DNA of 64,000 bases, from contig CM022672.1 in NCBI GenBank assembly GCA_012295275.1, positions 27,951,972-28,015,971 on the forward strand. The letters are read 5' to 3'. The stretch is from Chrysomallon squamiferum. Its lineage: Eukaryota; Mollusca; Gastropoda; Neomphalida; Peltospiridae. Both the position numbers and the translations under genes were made by a program. Below the pieces are notes generated by a model. That model did not search any database, had not been told where the DNA came from, and saw only the letters and a list, made by a program, of their open reading frames with translations. Below are positions 16,429 through 32,755 of this stretch, piece by piece. How positions within the stretch are numbered: position 1 is the stretch's first letter; every line of letters starts with the position of its first letter.

Positions 16429-17257
16429 TTAAATTGTACAATAGTGTAGCAGAACATCTGGATTGCCATCGAAGACGTTACGGGTTAAATCAAACACGGC
16501 GGTAGTTGGAATGATGGCGGAGAAGCGATACGTTGATGTTACTGAAAATAAAAAAATAAAAAATAAAAATGCACAACAAAACGTAGAAAATTTAATACAG
16601 GTGCAGCCCAAAAACTTTTTGAAGTGAAGTTAATCTGTATATTAACACTTATTAGATGTAAAATATATGTTTTATTACTATTATATTTTTAGTTGTATAC
16701 TGATGTGAAAAAAAGGAAACCCGCACCATCCATCGTAGACTAATGATAACAAAATAAGGCCTCTTGTATGTGACTTGCTCGCCTTGGCTGGAACGGATTA
16801 AAAGAAAGCGCGAGGATTTCCTTTCTGGCTGTCTGGAAATAATAAATAAAATGGTGTGTGTGTGAGAAAGTTTCTGTTTCAGATATATGACCTCTTAAAA
16901 AAAAATTATATATAAATAATTTTAAACCGATACCAAATAGCAGCAGCGGTAACAACAACATCAAAATTCAAAACTTTTATTTAAAAATGCATGTAGCAAC
17001 CATGATCTTAACTGGTGTAATTACAGTCATTTTGTCTAGATATTCAATACATCAAAATGCTAACAATATTTCAAATTGCATTAAGTCTTCTTTATATATA
17101 CGAAATATAACTATATATTATATAAAAAGGATATATATAAACTTACCTGCGATAAATACAGAGCTAGGAAACCGCAGATCATACCTCAGGTGCAGAGAGC
17201 GATAACGAACCAAACGAGATGTCTTTTTACATTCACCAGGTAGAATCTAATCACCAT
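16429..17257 (-). pseudogene. Possible minus-strand gene remnant: signal-anchor exon with in-frame TGA
   Basis: On the minus strand, ATG at 17257 opens MVIRFYLVNVKRHLVWFVIA..., meets TGA at 17188-17186, then continues GMICGFLALYLSQ to a very strong donor (CAG|GTAAGT, exon end 17147). Read through, these 37 codons look like the short tail and signal anchor of a type II membrane protein. Two possible downstream exons follow: one after an acceptor near 16844 (ACAGCCAGAAAGG...) and one after a good acceptor near 16543 encoding TYRFSAIIPTTAVF and ending at a stop at 16429. Their phases can be reconciled through a weak GTCACA donor. The TGA means a pseudogene, a sequence error, or translation starting at the second ATG (17182), which would give a short hydrophobic leader. 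I do not recognise the product. Confidence 0.3.
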
Positions 17258-18311
17258 CGCGAGAAAGCGTCCGATTAGTTTTACAGCGTTCTGCGAGTAA
17301 ATAGGAGTTTGTGAATCAGCTGCGACGGAGTTTGGAGTCTGGTTAAGGTCAGTTTGATCATCTTAAAAATTATTGAATACAGCAGACTCAGCAGGAGAAA
17401 CAAAACAAAAAAAATGATCCTCAATTGATGGTATTTTCTAAAAGACAACATCTAAGAATTATTTTCTTACAGTTTAATATATTTTTTTTTTTGTTGTCTT
17501 TTTTATCATTTATTTATTGTCTTTTTTTTTTTAATGAATTTTGCTCCGTTAGTTACATATGATTAATTCGGACCGAAGAAATTTGATTTTTTACATTTTG
17601 TGATTTTAGTATTAAATTATACGATGAAACTAACGTTTCTTCATAAAAAAACAACAAAAAAACCCTCAGATTTCTTCATAAATATAAGTGTTAGAGGTTC
17701 CTCAGTTGTTGTAACATGTATATTTACAAAAACCTCGATATGCCGTCGTATCACACCCTGCTGGTTAACTGCTGTAAAAGCTATGTAAACAAGTACTGAT
17801 AATCTAATATGTGAGTTTTAAAATCAACATATATTTTCTCTTATTTATTTACTTCATCAAAGAGCTAAGTCAAAAAGAAATATAAAGCAGATATATATAA
17901 CAAACCAGAAATATCATTAAAAACAGTGATCTAATCCTTCATACCTACTCCTTGATTTGCCTTTAAAACCCTCATATTTGCCTTTTTCATATTTTCACTG
18001 CAAAATCCTGGCTCCGTCTCTAAATTCATTTAGCGAAGTTAAAACATTAATGTATTGTTTTCGATATGAGCGACACATCTAATTTTCAATCATGCTGTTA
18101 GTTATTTCTGATTTAATTTGTGAATATCAAATATTTTAAATTTCAGATTCTGTACATTTTATTCAGTATGTACGTGATGAAGAAAGTAATATATGCTAAT
18201 AGAATAATAATAATGTGACAAATGAAGCACACTCTCACATTATAAGGCTTTTTTATATCGATTTCCTGTCGTGTGTGTATATGTATACACATTCCCACAC
18301 AAACACACACA

Positions 18312-18348
<37 letters not shown>

Positions 18349-19108
18349 ATGCATATGTGAGAGAGAGTATGTTAAAATGAATAAATGTTTCAGTAAATAA
18401 AGAAGAAAAATCTTGGATCACATAAAAACACATTACCCCGTCTCTCTTGCAGTGATGTTAATTAAGGCAGGAAAGTAATGAAAACCATTCCGTACTGCTT
18501 AATGAACAACACACAAAGATAAATACATATATTTCATTGATTATTCGAAAGCGGGTAAGCTAATTATCTGGCATACGTAAAAGCAGAATTCTGGCATCCT
18601 GTTTTTTTTTACAAATTACATGATTCCATCTGAACAAACCTTCCTATCTCACAACTAACTACACTGTCAAATCAATAAGAACGGGTTGAATCGATTGGGT
18701 GACATTTCTGATGAAAATCTGTTGCCTAGCAATGTTCTGTACTTTGCTGACCTTTGGCTTTTGCTACAAGCAAATAACAAGAAAGAGAGATATTTGAGAT
18801 CATTTTGAATGTAAAATTCATCTACAAATCAAGAAAATATTATTAGATAATTCGTCGTTGTTTTTTGAGAGGATGTGTGGGGTTGGTTTTTTTTGTTTTT
18901 GTTTGTTGTTGGGTTTTTTGTTATTATTAATAAAATTGGTATTTGTAATATCGATGTCCTTCTGATTATTAGAATTATTGTAATTCTTAATAACTATTAT
19001 TATTAGGTCGGGAAGATTTCTTCTATTTTGATATTAATTTGTTATACTGGTGTTAAAATAGGTTAAATTTGTTCCTGATAAAATACTAAAACAACAGAGA
19101 ATACGAGA

Positions 19109-19197
<89 letters not shown>

Positions 19198-20384
19198 TAC
19201 TCTTATGCAAAATAAAATATTATAAATTATTAAATAATCAATAATCTTGAATTCCACTAAAACCATACTGCACACGACAATAAAAAGAAGCGGAAATCTC
19301 TAAAATCCAAGATAAAAGCATTTTCAAAAGATGTTTTATTTTTATTTCGTTATTTTTAAATATTTTAAAACAGTAATAATTCAACACCTTTTATTACTAA
19401 ATATTTATTCATTCAACATATTTTAAAACAGTAATACTTTCGTGATTTTACTGGACTAAATGTTATTATCAAATCAATGATACGACATGGATATCATTTA
19501 ATACTTTCACCTAATTTGCTCTATTACAAAGAATATGTATATATAAGAATTCGTTAATAATAATAATTGTAATAATAGTAATAATAATAATAATTTGTAT
19601 AGCAATAGTAGTAGAAGTAGAGTAATAATAAGTCACATTATAGTTTTCTCTTCTTCTGCCCTCTCATGTTTCTCAGTGTTGTCGATATTGTAGGGATGAC
19701 TCACAAATACCAAGTTAACCGAATATCAACTCAAATAATATGTAGACAAAATTTTGAACAAACACAAAAATGTGGCTTAAAATGTATATAATTATATTTA
19801 TGAAATTATTCAGTTTTATCACAATTTTACAATATAATTAGAATAAATTAATCAGTTAATCAATAAAATTAATTATTTGTACAGTTAATCATTACACTGT
19901 TATCATGGCCAATTATTGGATACATTAATGACATATTCACTAAATGTGAGATTACCCATTGTTCTAAAAAGTTCTATAAATTGGGGATACAGCATTTAAA
20001 TAAAAACTATTCAATAAATATTATCAAAAGCACGCACTCACAAAAACATCGATTTGCTTTAAACCAAAACAGCTAACAATACTAGTTGAACTATTGTTAC
20101 AAAACTAACACCACGGACACAAGTACTACAAATTTACAGTTACTGATGATGATCATAAAGGGAATGCTAATACTGTTAACAAATAACACGAATAGTGATA
20201 AAATTTAAGGAATGTTTACCCTATAAATTGTTAAACAATTATACATTTCCTGCACCCAATATTACATTATAATAAATTATTTTAGTTATGATTGCTCAGA
20301 AATTGTGCTTATTTCACATTAGTTAAAACATGAGTATTTAAATAGCTGAGAGAAAGATCTACTTTAAAAACAAACAAAAAACAT
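17258..20384. other. Intergenic DNA with microsatellites
   Basis: No gene is supported. It contains an (AC)n array at 18298-18343, a (GA)n array at 19114-19194 and AAT-rich stretches near 19556-19630. A short local duplication containing TATTTTAAAACAGTAAT occurs at about 19358 and 19418. The sequence next to 17258 is comparatively CpG-containing and may be the promoter side of the putative minus-strand exon. Confidence 0.5.
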
Positions 20385-23782
<3,398 letters not shown>

Positions 23783-24200
23783 GTTGCCGGTGTCAATTTC
23801 TGCTAGTCATGATGTTGATCTTACTGCACTGAGCACTGGCTCTTTATCTCGTTCCAAACGAAAATAACGAGATCGGTTATACGCATAATAAACCAAACGA
23901 ACAGACGGATCACGCACGTCTGCTTACAGCCAACACAATAGCTGTTCGAAGCCACGTCCATAACTGAGACACATCCTACTACAGCTTATCACACAGGATA
24001 AAGAAAATAAAAGAAAGAAAGAAAAAAGCCAGCTTTATGATAAACACAAGAGAGAACCGTATCGTCAGCGGCAGAGTATTGACATTCTTTGTTCATTGCG
24101 CGTTGTCATGGTTCACTGGTTACTATGAGCAAACGAGGACGGACCTACTTTCCTAGTCTTGTACAAAAGAGACCCTATTTACAGCAGCAGCTGTGTTAGA
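23783..24200 (-). promoter_or_regulatory. Likely promoter region of the HtrL/YibB-like gene
   Basis: Directly upstream of the minus-strand start the base composition changes to a more balanced, CpG-containing sequence, unlike the surrounding AT-rich DNA. A perfect 8-bp inverted repeat, ATCTCGTT and AACGAGAT (23846-23853 and 23866-23873), lies 64-91 bases upstream of the long start codon. No TATA box is obvious. The assignment is positional. Confidence 0.35.
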
Positions 24201-25458
24201 GACCAAAAGTAATGAATTAAGTTGTCATAATTTGGTAGTGCGTATGTGTCTGAATACATACGTTTTATAGAAAGTCAATACTGTTATTTCAGTAAATTAT
24301 TACACAGCTATCGATTTATTTATGTATTCTTGGTAGAAGTATTTATTTAATTGTTTTCATTTACATTACCTTACTTATAAGATGCATTCATAAGCACTTA
24401 ATCGATTGCGCACTCAGATTATTTTGTACACATTTCTGAATAGCTCAATTAGACCAGCGGCACGTAAACGTACAAAAGAGGAGAGAGAGGTGTGTGTGTG
24501 GTAAAATAAGGTTGGCTTTTGAAAACTACAATACGCAGCTTCTCCAGAGTAATTTTCTCTTTGGGAAACGCAAGGTTGACTCCTAAAAATAAGTGTAAAT
24601 ATTTTTTTTAATGCTGATTTGAGTGATAAAATAAATAAATAAATAATAATAATAATAATAATAATAAATATATATGTATAATATCGATGTTGTCAGTCAA
24701 ATAAATCCAAACTTATGATTTTTTTAATGCTATTTTATGAGATAGTCTTTGTCAAAGCCTATTTTATTCTGATAGGACCTAAAATGAAGAATAAATCAAG
24801 CGTCCAAAAGTCAGTAAAAGTACGTCAAAACTAAATTTCAAAAGAAAACCTATCCTCTAAACAAACCAAAAAAATACAAAATAATAATAATTGAGATTAT
24901 CCATTGTTATTTGTTAAAATAAAGTTATAAGGATTGGTAAGCAAATTTCTAACTCATAATTCTCCAGAGGATTCTTTTAAAAAGACATTGAAACAACAAA
25001 CTATAAATACATTTATATTTTCGTATATCGGATCATTTCAAAACTGTTTCATTTTTTAGTTTGTATTGTTGGCCTCTCATAGCTGTTTATTGCAATATTT
25101 CCAGTGAGACAGGAAAACACCGCAAATAAATAAATAAATAAAATGAAATAAAAATAACCTCGATTAATTCATAATAATAAAAAAAAAATAACGGATAAAA
25201 TTAAATAGATTTAGTCATATTCTGTATTATCCCTTCTCTCTGTGTCCACTTGAGAGTGTCTGAATATATAAGCTGGTAGATACCGAATATATTAATTTCC
25301 GAGATCATTATAAAATATTAAATATCCTCTTTAATTCGGGAGAAAAAAAAAAAAGAGAGGGAGAGAGGAAAGAACATGACACACACAACACACAAATACA
25401 GACACGCACATTCATACACATTTACATATTACCACTCATAAACATTCATACTGTGCAC

Positions 25459-25501
<43 letters not shown>

Positions 25502-25800
25502 TACGTAGTGCTATAGCTGTGGAAGGTATTTTGATATTCTGGGAAAATGAAATGTTTTCCTGAGACACAGTCAACCTATGATTCATTGAACTTTTTTTTT
25601 TTTTTTTTTTTTTCGTCTTCTAAAGTTCTTTTCTTTATATATATTACCAACATTACAAAAACCTACAAAAAATCTATTGTCACCAGCTTGAAGAAGTTTT
25701 GAAATTCCTTCCGAATATTTTAAAATAATATAAACAATATAAACAAACAAGGTTTAGAGTTTCTGAGAACGTTGCCTTTTTGGCGAAAAACATCCGGTTT
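24201..25800. other. Intergenic DNA, no gene seen
   Basis: AT-rich sequence with an (AAT)n run at 24645-24667, AAAT repeats near 25125, an (AC)n array at 25463-25502 and a poly-T run near 25592. No coding potential or RNA gene is supported. Confidence 0.5.
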
Positions 25801-25808
25801 AAAAATAG

Positions 25809-25816
25809 TATAAAAG
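25809..25816 (+). promoter_or_regulatory. TATA box of the EF-hand secreted protein gene
   Basis: TATAAAAG sits in a short balanced-composition segment. About 25-30 bases downstream (near 25838-25842) is the expected transcription start, followed by a short leader that ends at a splice donor (CTT|GTAAGC, exon end 25875). The next acceptor is at 26369, seven bases before the start codon. Spacing supports a genuine TATA promoter. Confidence 0.6.
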
Positions 25817-26376
25817 CTGTTCATGTTAGCAGAAACATCAAACCAGTGCAGCAAGTTCACAGAACAAATTACCTTGTAAGCATTTCTTGTCGCTTACTCT
25901 TAGTGATATCTCGTTATTTAATATTATTGTTTTAAAAACAAAAATAGCAGAGTTTTTGTTTAAATCTTCTCGTCAGTTGCACGAAGTTATATATGATTTC
26001 TATTTGCCTGTCGGTGCATCTGTTTATTTTTATTTCTTTTGACAGTTTACGTATTTACGGTCTGTCTGTGTATCTGACTGTTTTTGTTTATCTGTTTTTC
26101 GTTCTTTCTATTTTATTTCTGTAGTTGTTTTTAATATTTCTGTATTGTTTCTCTCTTCTTTTTCAATATATCTTTCTTTCATTTTTGTTTTTCTTTAACT
26201 CAGTAGGTTGTTTTTGTTTGTTTTGTTGTTGTTGTTTTTTTGGGGGGGTTGGGTCTACTATCATTTTTTTATTATTATTTATTTTTTTTATTTATAATTT
26301 TGTATTTTATTGAAGCGTAATATATGACCTGCCAAAAAATAATGTTTTCATTAAAAATATCGTTTTCAGCAATACA

Positions 26377-26796
26377 ATGGACGTCAGTGTAAAACTCTGT
26401 ATCAGTGTCCTCTGTCTTCTGTCTGTGGCTCGTCTCACCACAGCCAGGTGTGAGGAACGGTGTTCCATTCTGTGCTCGACGTCATCACAGCCGGCGAGGC
26501 CGCGGTTCCGTCGTCCCCAGTTCAACAGGAACGGTGCACCTCCATGTCGCAGAGAATGCGTGTACGTGTGTAACGGTGAAATTCTACAAATACCTGATTA
26601 TGTACAGCAGTGGAGAGATGTACAGGACAACACCAAGATAAAGGTTAGTGTCCCATTTAAATTAAACAACAATAATTAAATATATATAAATAAATAAAAA
26701 CGTAAGAAATAAATTTTCAACATAACAACAGCAAACAATAACAGGAGAAAGTAAAAAAAAATAAAAATAAAAAAAAAAAATAAAAAAAATAAACAG

Positions 26797-26850
<54 letters not shown>

Positions 26851-27384
26851 TATAAGAAATAAAAAATAAAATAAAAATGAAAATAAGAAAAAGAATAACA
26901 ATCCAACCAAATATAATAATAGCAGTAGTAGTAGTAGAAGTAGAGAGAGTAGCTGTAATAATAAGTAACTAACTAAGTTTCTTAATAAATAAATAAATAA
27001 AATGAATGCTACAATCCAGTTCAAGGAATGGTTTACAAAACACATACTAAATTCCAGAATAATAAATGCATAATAAACAAACAAACACATTAAAACTGAA
27101 CTCCTTAATTTATACCTTGACAATATTTTCCTATATTTGGGAAAAAAAATAAAATAAAAAAAAATAAAAACAATTTCGCTTTCAGATACGCACGGCAATA
27201 GATTGGGGCGAATAACCTGATTAAAAACAGACTGTCATTATTATTAGCTACACATCAGTTGACTTGATACTGGGATGACTGTATTATATATGCCGTGGTA
27301 GGCCATCGGAGACTCAAGTAAATTCAGAGAAAGAAAGAAAGTAATCAAATAAATTCTTGTATATTAATTCATACTCATTCTCTC

Positions 27385-27449
<65 letters not shown>

Positions 27450-27586
27450 GACACACACACACACAAAGAGAGGGATAAAAGTGTGTGAGTGTGTGTGAAA
27501 GTATCTACAGTCACTAAAGTATACCTCACCAAAAAAAAAAAAAAAAAAAATTGAATTTTAACTTGTTTATTAAGAAATGTATTCTC

Positions 27587-27620
<34 letters not shown>

Positions 27621-29162
27621 GTAAAAAGTTATTTTAACTTTCATTTTATTAAAATACTGTTTCTTCTCAGTGAAAATAAACAAACTAGTCACGCCATAAA
27701 AATAAAAATAATAAATGAATAATTAAAAAGCAAGTTAAAGAACGAGAAAAACTAACAAATAAATAGATTAAAAGGATATAGAATAAGAAAGATAAGAAAT
27801 AAAAAAGTAATACGATTTTTCTGCACGCCACAACCTTTTCCGGAGACCTTATTTACTTCTGTTACCATGTGGTCATATCTGACCGTGCATAGAATTAATG
27901 GTGTCAAAGTCCGCGTCTTTTTGCCTTGAAATCCTGATTTACCGACTGGTGCGCTTTGAAAGGATTAACCTAAACCTTTGAACCTTGTCTGACCAGAATC
28001 ATATAGCCAAAGGGGAATACAAATTTGAGACATTTGTACTTTGGTATTACACATTATTTTTTCATTTCATGATATATATATATATATATATTTGTTATAA
28101 TAAAATAAATTGTTTTTCAGCTACCGTTTCCATTCGCTGTCGAATTCTATGACGAAGATAACGATGATCAAATTTCATTTTCTGAATTTGCCTCCACAGT
28201 GAAATGTAACGAAAGTGACCCAACAACAAGTCAAGCGTTTGAAATGGCAGATGCTGATGGTAAATTAAAACTAGCCAATAGTTTTCTTATGAAAAAGTCA
28301 GTCTTCCTCACGGCATCCACCAGGAAGTTTTACGTTACAGAATTAAAAATAAAAATAAAAAAAAAAAAAAAAGTTAAAGAAAGAAAAATGAAAAGAAAAA
28401 GAAATGTCATCCTTTAATAGTTAATTTTATTTCATTGTATTTGACTAAGACACAACTTAATATAAATTAATATTTATCGTTCAGACAAAATTGACCTCCA
28501 GGTAATTAATTAATCAACAAACCCTGTTTGTTTGTTTCCAGGATTACGTTATATTTTCTTTGACTGTCTTCATTTACCTTACACACAGATTTTATTACGC
28601 GAGAGTTAAAGTATATACTTTTGGTTAGGTACAAGTGACCTAAATAAGTTTTGATCTGCAACAGATGATTATCCCATTTGTCTCTTACCAACAATTTCTG
28701 CTAACATCGACATGAAATAAGAAGAAAAAGATGATGATGAAAGTTAATAATCATGAAAGTTATGATAATCATTTCGGTTTGGAAATGGAAAAAATAGATG
28801 TACGTTGTTACTCAGTTTATCAAGGTTAATTTTACGTTTAATGCGGAAATGATCTGAAGGAAAATGTTCTTGGCATTGTCATTTTTATTATTATTATTAT
28901 TTTAATATTAGCAGAAGTTTGTCTAAACCTTAGAAATAGACAAAATATATTTTGACCATTTGTACGTAAGTAATGATTTGAATTATACTTAAAATATGCA
29001 TCTGTAATTTTAACATTTATAATATTAACTGCAGGTGACAATTACATAAGCAGAGAGGAACTCGGCGAATCTCCGTTTATCATGTGTTCAAGAGGACAAC
29101 AAGGTTGGCGAAGGAGGCAGAGCAGACGTGGACATCCCCGACATCGTTTCTGGGAGAACTGA
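26377..29162 (+). CDS. Secreted Cys-rich protein with two EF-hands, 177 aa
   Basis: Coding exons 26377-26643, 28121-28259 and 29035-29162 join in phase (0, then 1) to 534 nt, 177 aa plus stop; a non-coding exon at about 25840-25875 precedes them. Residues 1-23 are a signal peptide. The mature N-terminus has two matching motifs, CEERCSILC (25-33) and CRRECVYVC (57-65), both CX3CX3C, separated by a Pro/Arg-rich linker. Two EF-hand loops follow: DEDNDDQISFSE (100-111) and DADGDNYISREE (133-144), each with Asp at positions 1, 3 and 5 and Glu at 12, so both should bind calcium. The last intron splits the second loop. The C-terminus is a basic Arg-rich tail. A poly(A) signal AATAAA lies at 29212-29217, 50 bases after the stop. 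I do not recognise the full protein; secreted calcium-binding proteins of this size occur in mollusc extracellular and shell matrices, which is only a suggestion. Confidence 0.82.
26799..27446. repeat. Microsatellites in intron: (AAT)n and (TC)n
   Basis: Within the first coding intron of the EF-hand gene are an (AAT)n array at 26799-26850 and a (TC)n array at 27390-27446 followed by CA repeats. A poly-A run at 27531-27550 and an (ATT)n run at 27588-27618 follow. Confidence 0.9.
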
Positions 29163-29217
29163 TTGACCACTGTTTATTGTTGATGTATATGACAGGAGAA
29201 TACACAGCTTGAATAAA

Positions 29218-30836
29218 TATTATGCCCATAGTAGATGAATGCCCATTTACTGAACTTCGAAACCAAAAGACCAAATCCCTGACAGGAAATATACGAAAAA
29301 TTAAACAGTAAATTCATCCTAACTTCCATCACCGGACCAGTACATTTAAACAGAGTAATCATTGTTTCGAGCTTATAAATGGGGGTGCGGATCATAACAA
29401 AGGGGAATATTCTACTTCTTTATTCTGAATTTTTATCAGGTCATTGTTACGATGAAAATTCTATTATCTATTTTTATTAAACTTTCACTGTATCTGATTC
29501 ACATAAAACGGACATTCAAGATTATGGGAAAGGTTGCGTTATTAGTCTTTTTATCTGAGGGTCCACTATAATGAAATAAAAATAACAGTCATCTTTTATT
29601 GTATTGCATAACTGTAGATACAAATGTCAGAGATAACTGACAAAACTGTCTTATTAGTACTCTTAATGTGCATACAAATAAAGAACTATAGATCAGACTA
29701 CAGTATTGGTCCGTACACTTTATATCCACTGTATAGAAAATGTAAGGTAAAAAAAGGAAATAAAACTTATTTCTTTTTATTATTTTTTAATTGTTTTTCC
29801 TTAAATAATTACACACGAAGAGGATTTTTTTTTCCTTTAGTATATTAAGTGAAAATATAACTGTGTTTTGCAGTATCTTATTCGCACTCTTTTAAACAGA
29901 TCGTCTTATTAAATTCGTTAATTTCTGTTTTCCGAAGTGCCAGTAGATAAAATATTGTTGTGAAAGTGTTTTGGGACCTATCCAGTTCATTTATAATATC
30001 ATTTTATTCTCAATTAGTGTAGAAGTTAAGAGATAAAAGTTTTAATTTATATAGAGAGTAGTAGATGTAAGATCAAAATTGTTTGTTTCATTTTAAAACT
30101 CATCGACCATTAATATACGAGATACCAGGTAATACGCGTTGTATCGAGATTCATTAACATTTTTCATTTTTAAAATGTCAATCAGTATTAAAGGAGCATA
30201 CACACAATATAACTTATCAGAATACTTGTTGACATGAATCATGAATTCTGTAACTCATGATGATAACACTGAGTGGCATGATTCAATGACTGAAAACTAC
30301 TTTGTCATCGGGGAATATGCATCATAACAACAAAAACAAAAACAAAAATCATGTGGCTGCCCTTGTAATACTGATTTATACAATGTGACCGCAGACGCGA
30401 AAATCAGATATAAAATCACATCATCATTTATGTATATATTTTTAAATCATTTATCATTAAGTGAAACACAAGTAGAGGAATTAAAATGATATGTGCTTAT
30501 GTTTAATGCAACTTCAGCTTGTATAAATGCTGACGGCTGAAAATGATACAAATGAAGAAATCAGCTGCTACCAGTCCACCGGCTGTTCCGGTCGATTAAT
30601 AAAAAGATTTCGTCTATCTCATCTTCCCACTTCTAGAAAATACATATCACGGTCATTCATAAAGCAGACATGAACTGTTGTCTGAATCTTTCCATGGTCA
30701 CAAAAATATGAACGAATCATAAAGCTCTGGTTGGAACATGATTTTGCTACATATGAAACCGTGATCTATTTTTTTTAAATTATTATTCTGATGAATAAAT
30801 AATAATAATAATTTTAAAGCATTTGAAATGGAATCG

Positions 30837-30880
<44 letters not shown>

Positions 30881-31234
30881 CAACAACAACATGTTTAACA
30901 ATAATCCAATTATTGTTTTTGTAGTTAGATACGTTTTTGTTTTCGTTGCTAAGATGTATCGTTTCTGTGTATGTGTGTGTGTTTTTCCTAAAGTATGTTT
31001 TAGGATTTTCTTTCAGATGCTTAAACCTCGTAAATCTTCCGCAAACCTTTATGAAAACATGTTGTATGTATTATATATATATATTGTGTATATAACGAGT
31101 AAGTATGGACATATACTGATATATGCAGAAACGTCACTACCGAGCTTTGCAAGATTAATTATTATCTATATGACCAGCTATAAGGAAAATATTATTTTCG
31201 CAGCAGCAAACTAAATATACGTAATATTGTAGCT
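29218..31234. other. Intergenic DNA, no gene seen
   Basis: AT-rich sequence after the EF-hand gene. It has an (AAT)n/(AAC)n run at 30839-30888, which creates a spurious poly-Asn open frame. No supported coding region, RNA gene or clear mobile element. Confidence 0.5.
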
Positions 31235-32040
31235 CAAGGGTGTCCAAACTTTTTTTTAAAGAGAGCCAGTTTTGAGAACGTGAAGATGCCCAAAACAAAT
31301 ATATATGTGTCTTTCTTTTATTTTTTGGAGTTAGATCTCAGAAAAGTTTCAAAAAATCTTAACCTCATGTTCATTTTATACATGACAATATGAATAATGA
31401 ATATAAAACATAATAGAAAAAAATATGACTCTTGCTCTTGTCTTTCACAAGATCATTCAGAAAGTAAGGTCCAGAACAGCTGGAGTTATAAGCAAAGTGC
31501 TTGTTTAAGTTTATGACTTAGAATATGTGGATATGAATAAGTTCAGCATTCTCTTCACAAAATGTCGCATTTCTGGAAACCTTCCTTTATCCACCTGCCG
31601 GTAAAAGTCTACAAGACAAAGTTGTTGGTGTCTGCCGCGGCACTCGTTTTCAAACTGCGTCTGGAGCAGCTCCAACTGCAGCTGTGGTGAAGGAGAATCA
31701 GGGTGCACTGAGAAGGGAGAAGAAAAAAGCAGTATGTCCTTTTCAATAGCTGCAAAATCCCGAAAGCGTTCGTTAAATTCTGCAGGAAGGTACGATGTTG
31801 TCTTGTGGAAAACTGTCCAGGGCCTCTTACAAAGCTGGGTAATGTGTGATGCAGAATTTCATATGTGACAAGTGTCTTCGGAAATGTTGCAGCTTGGTAC
31901 CAAAAGCCTTTAGCTGGCTTACCATTGCGTTTTGTCCTTGCATGTTAACCTTCAGTGCATTCAGATGCGTCATTATGTCAACCAAAAAAGCCAAATCTGC
32001 CAGCCATACAGGATTTGATAGTTCCTGCATCTTCTTCTTA
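31235..32040 (-). mobile_element. hAT transposon remnant (transposase C-terminal part and 3' terminus)
   Basis: Minus-strand frames read SNPVWLADLAFLVDIMTHLN and ALKVNMQGQNAMVSQLKAF (about 32015-31920) and, after a frameshift or stop, EFNERFRDFAAIEKDILLFSS followed by LLQTQFENECRGR (about 31780-31640). This order matches hAT transposases of the Charlie/ZBED/GTF2IRD2-like type. At 31235 the plus strand reads CAAGGGTGTCCAAACTTTTT followed by AGAGAGCCAG, which resembles the hAT terminal inverted repeat CAGGGGTGTCCAAAC. The 5' part, including the zinc finger, is missing; stop codons and a poly-Asn microsatellite upstream show the copy is dead. Confidence 0.8.
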
Positions 32041-32089
32041 TTATTATTAGTATCATCATCATCATAATCATAATAATAATAATCATCAA

Positions 32090-32132
<43 letters not shown>

Positions 32133-32460
32133 TAATCTGGTCATTTCTCTTTCATCAACATATCCTTTACGTTAAAAAATAATAATAATAATAAAAAAAT
32201 AATTCTAAATTTTATGGTCGATTAAAAACACATTTCATTAAACACGCATCACAGAGAAAATTCTAGATTTGTACAATATTATTATAACACTGTACCTATT
32301 ACTGAACTTACTGAAACATCAGACACACGTGTTTTTAATATCATATTTTTTAGATATATACCTTCATTTTTAATTATTTGAATTCAACTACATTCAGTAC
32401 ATGGGCTGTTTCGATATTTTTATATTTGCATACTTTATGCGATAAGCGATATCCATACTA

Positions 32461-32640
32461 CAGTAATAGCTCGAATTAACGATGTAATTGGTTCCAAATT
32501 TCCGATCATTAAGTGAGATGTCGTTAAGCGGGAGACTAATTTACATAGAATTAATATTATATATTTGTATGTGTGTGTATATGTATGTGTAATATTAAAC
32601 TGATATAATACTGTACTTTGTTTAGCAAAACCAGGTGGCT
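32461..32640. mobile_element. Tigger/pogo-like terminal fragment
   Basis: After a TA dinucleotide the sequence CAGTAATAGCTCGAATTAAC continues into a GTAATTGGTTCCAAATTTCC-type stretch and ATTAAGTGAGATGTCGTTAAGC. This arrangement resembles the subterminal repeats of Tigger-type elements. I cannot find the opposite terminus, so this is likely a truncated non-autonomous copy. Confidence 0.4.
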
Positions 32641-32755
32641 GAGTGATGCTATATATTAATATACATGTATGTAACAATATTGCATGAATAAACTGTGTAT
32701 TTTCAAAACTACTTGTAATTTGTTTTTAAAGCAACTATACAGAAAAAATAAATAA

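Noticed and set aside
16700-16860. Possible tRNA-derived SINE
   Set aside because: The segment has a balanced composition and a conserved look, but I could not find an A box and B box pair or a tail.
26405-26641. Alternative plus-strand frame overlapping the first EF-hand gene coding exon
   Set aside because: Shadow frame; it lacks a signal peptide and does not continue in phase into the downstream exons.
26662-27198. 178-codon minus-strand frame rich in Leu, Phe, Tyr and Ile
   Set aside because: It is read from AT-rich intron and (AAT)n sequence of the EF-hand gene on the opposite strand; no domain or splice support.
30828-31214. Poly-Asn open frame
   Set aside because: Produced by an (AAT)n/(AAC)n array followed by unremarkable AT-rich sequence.
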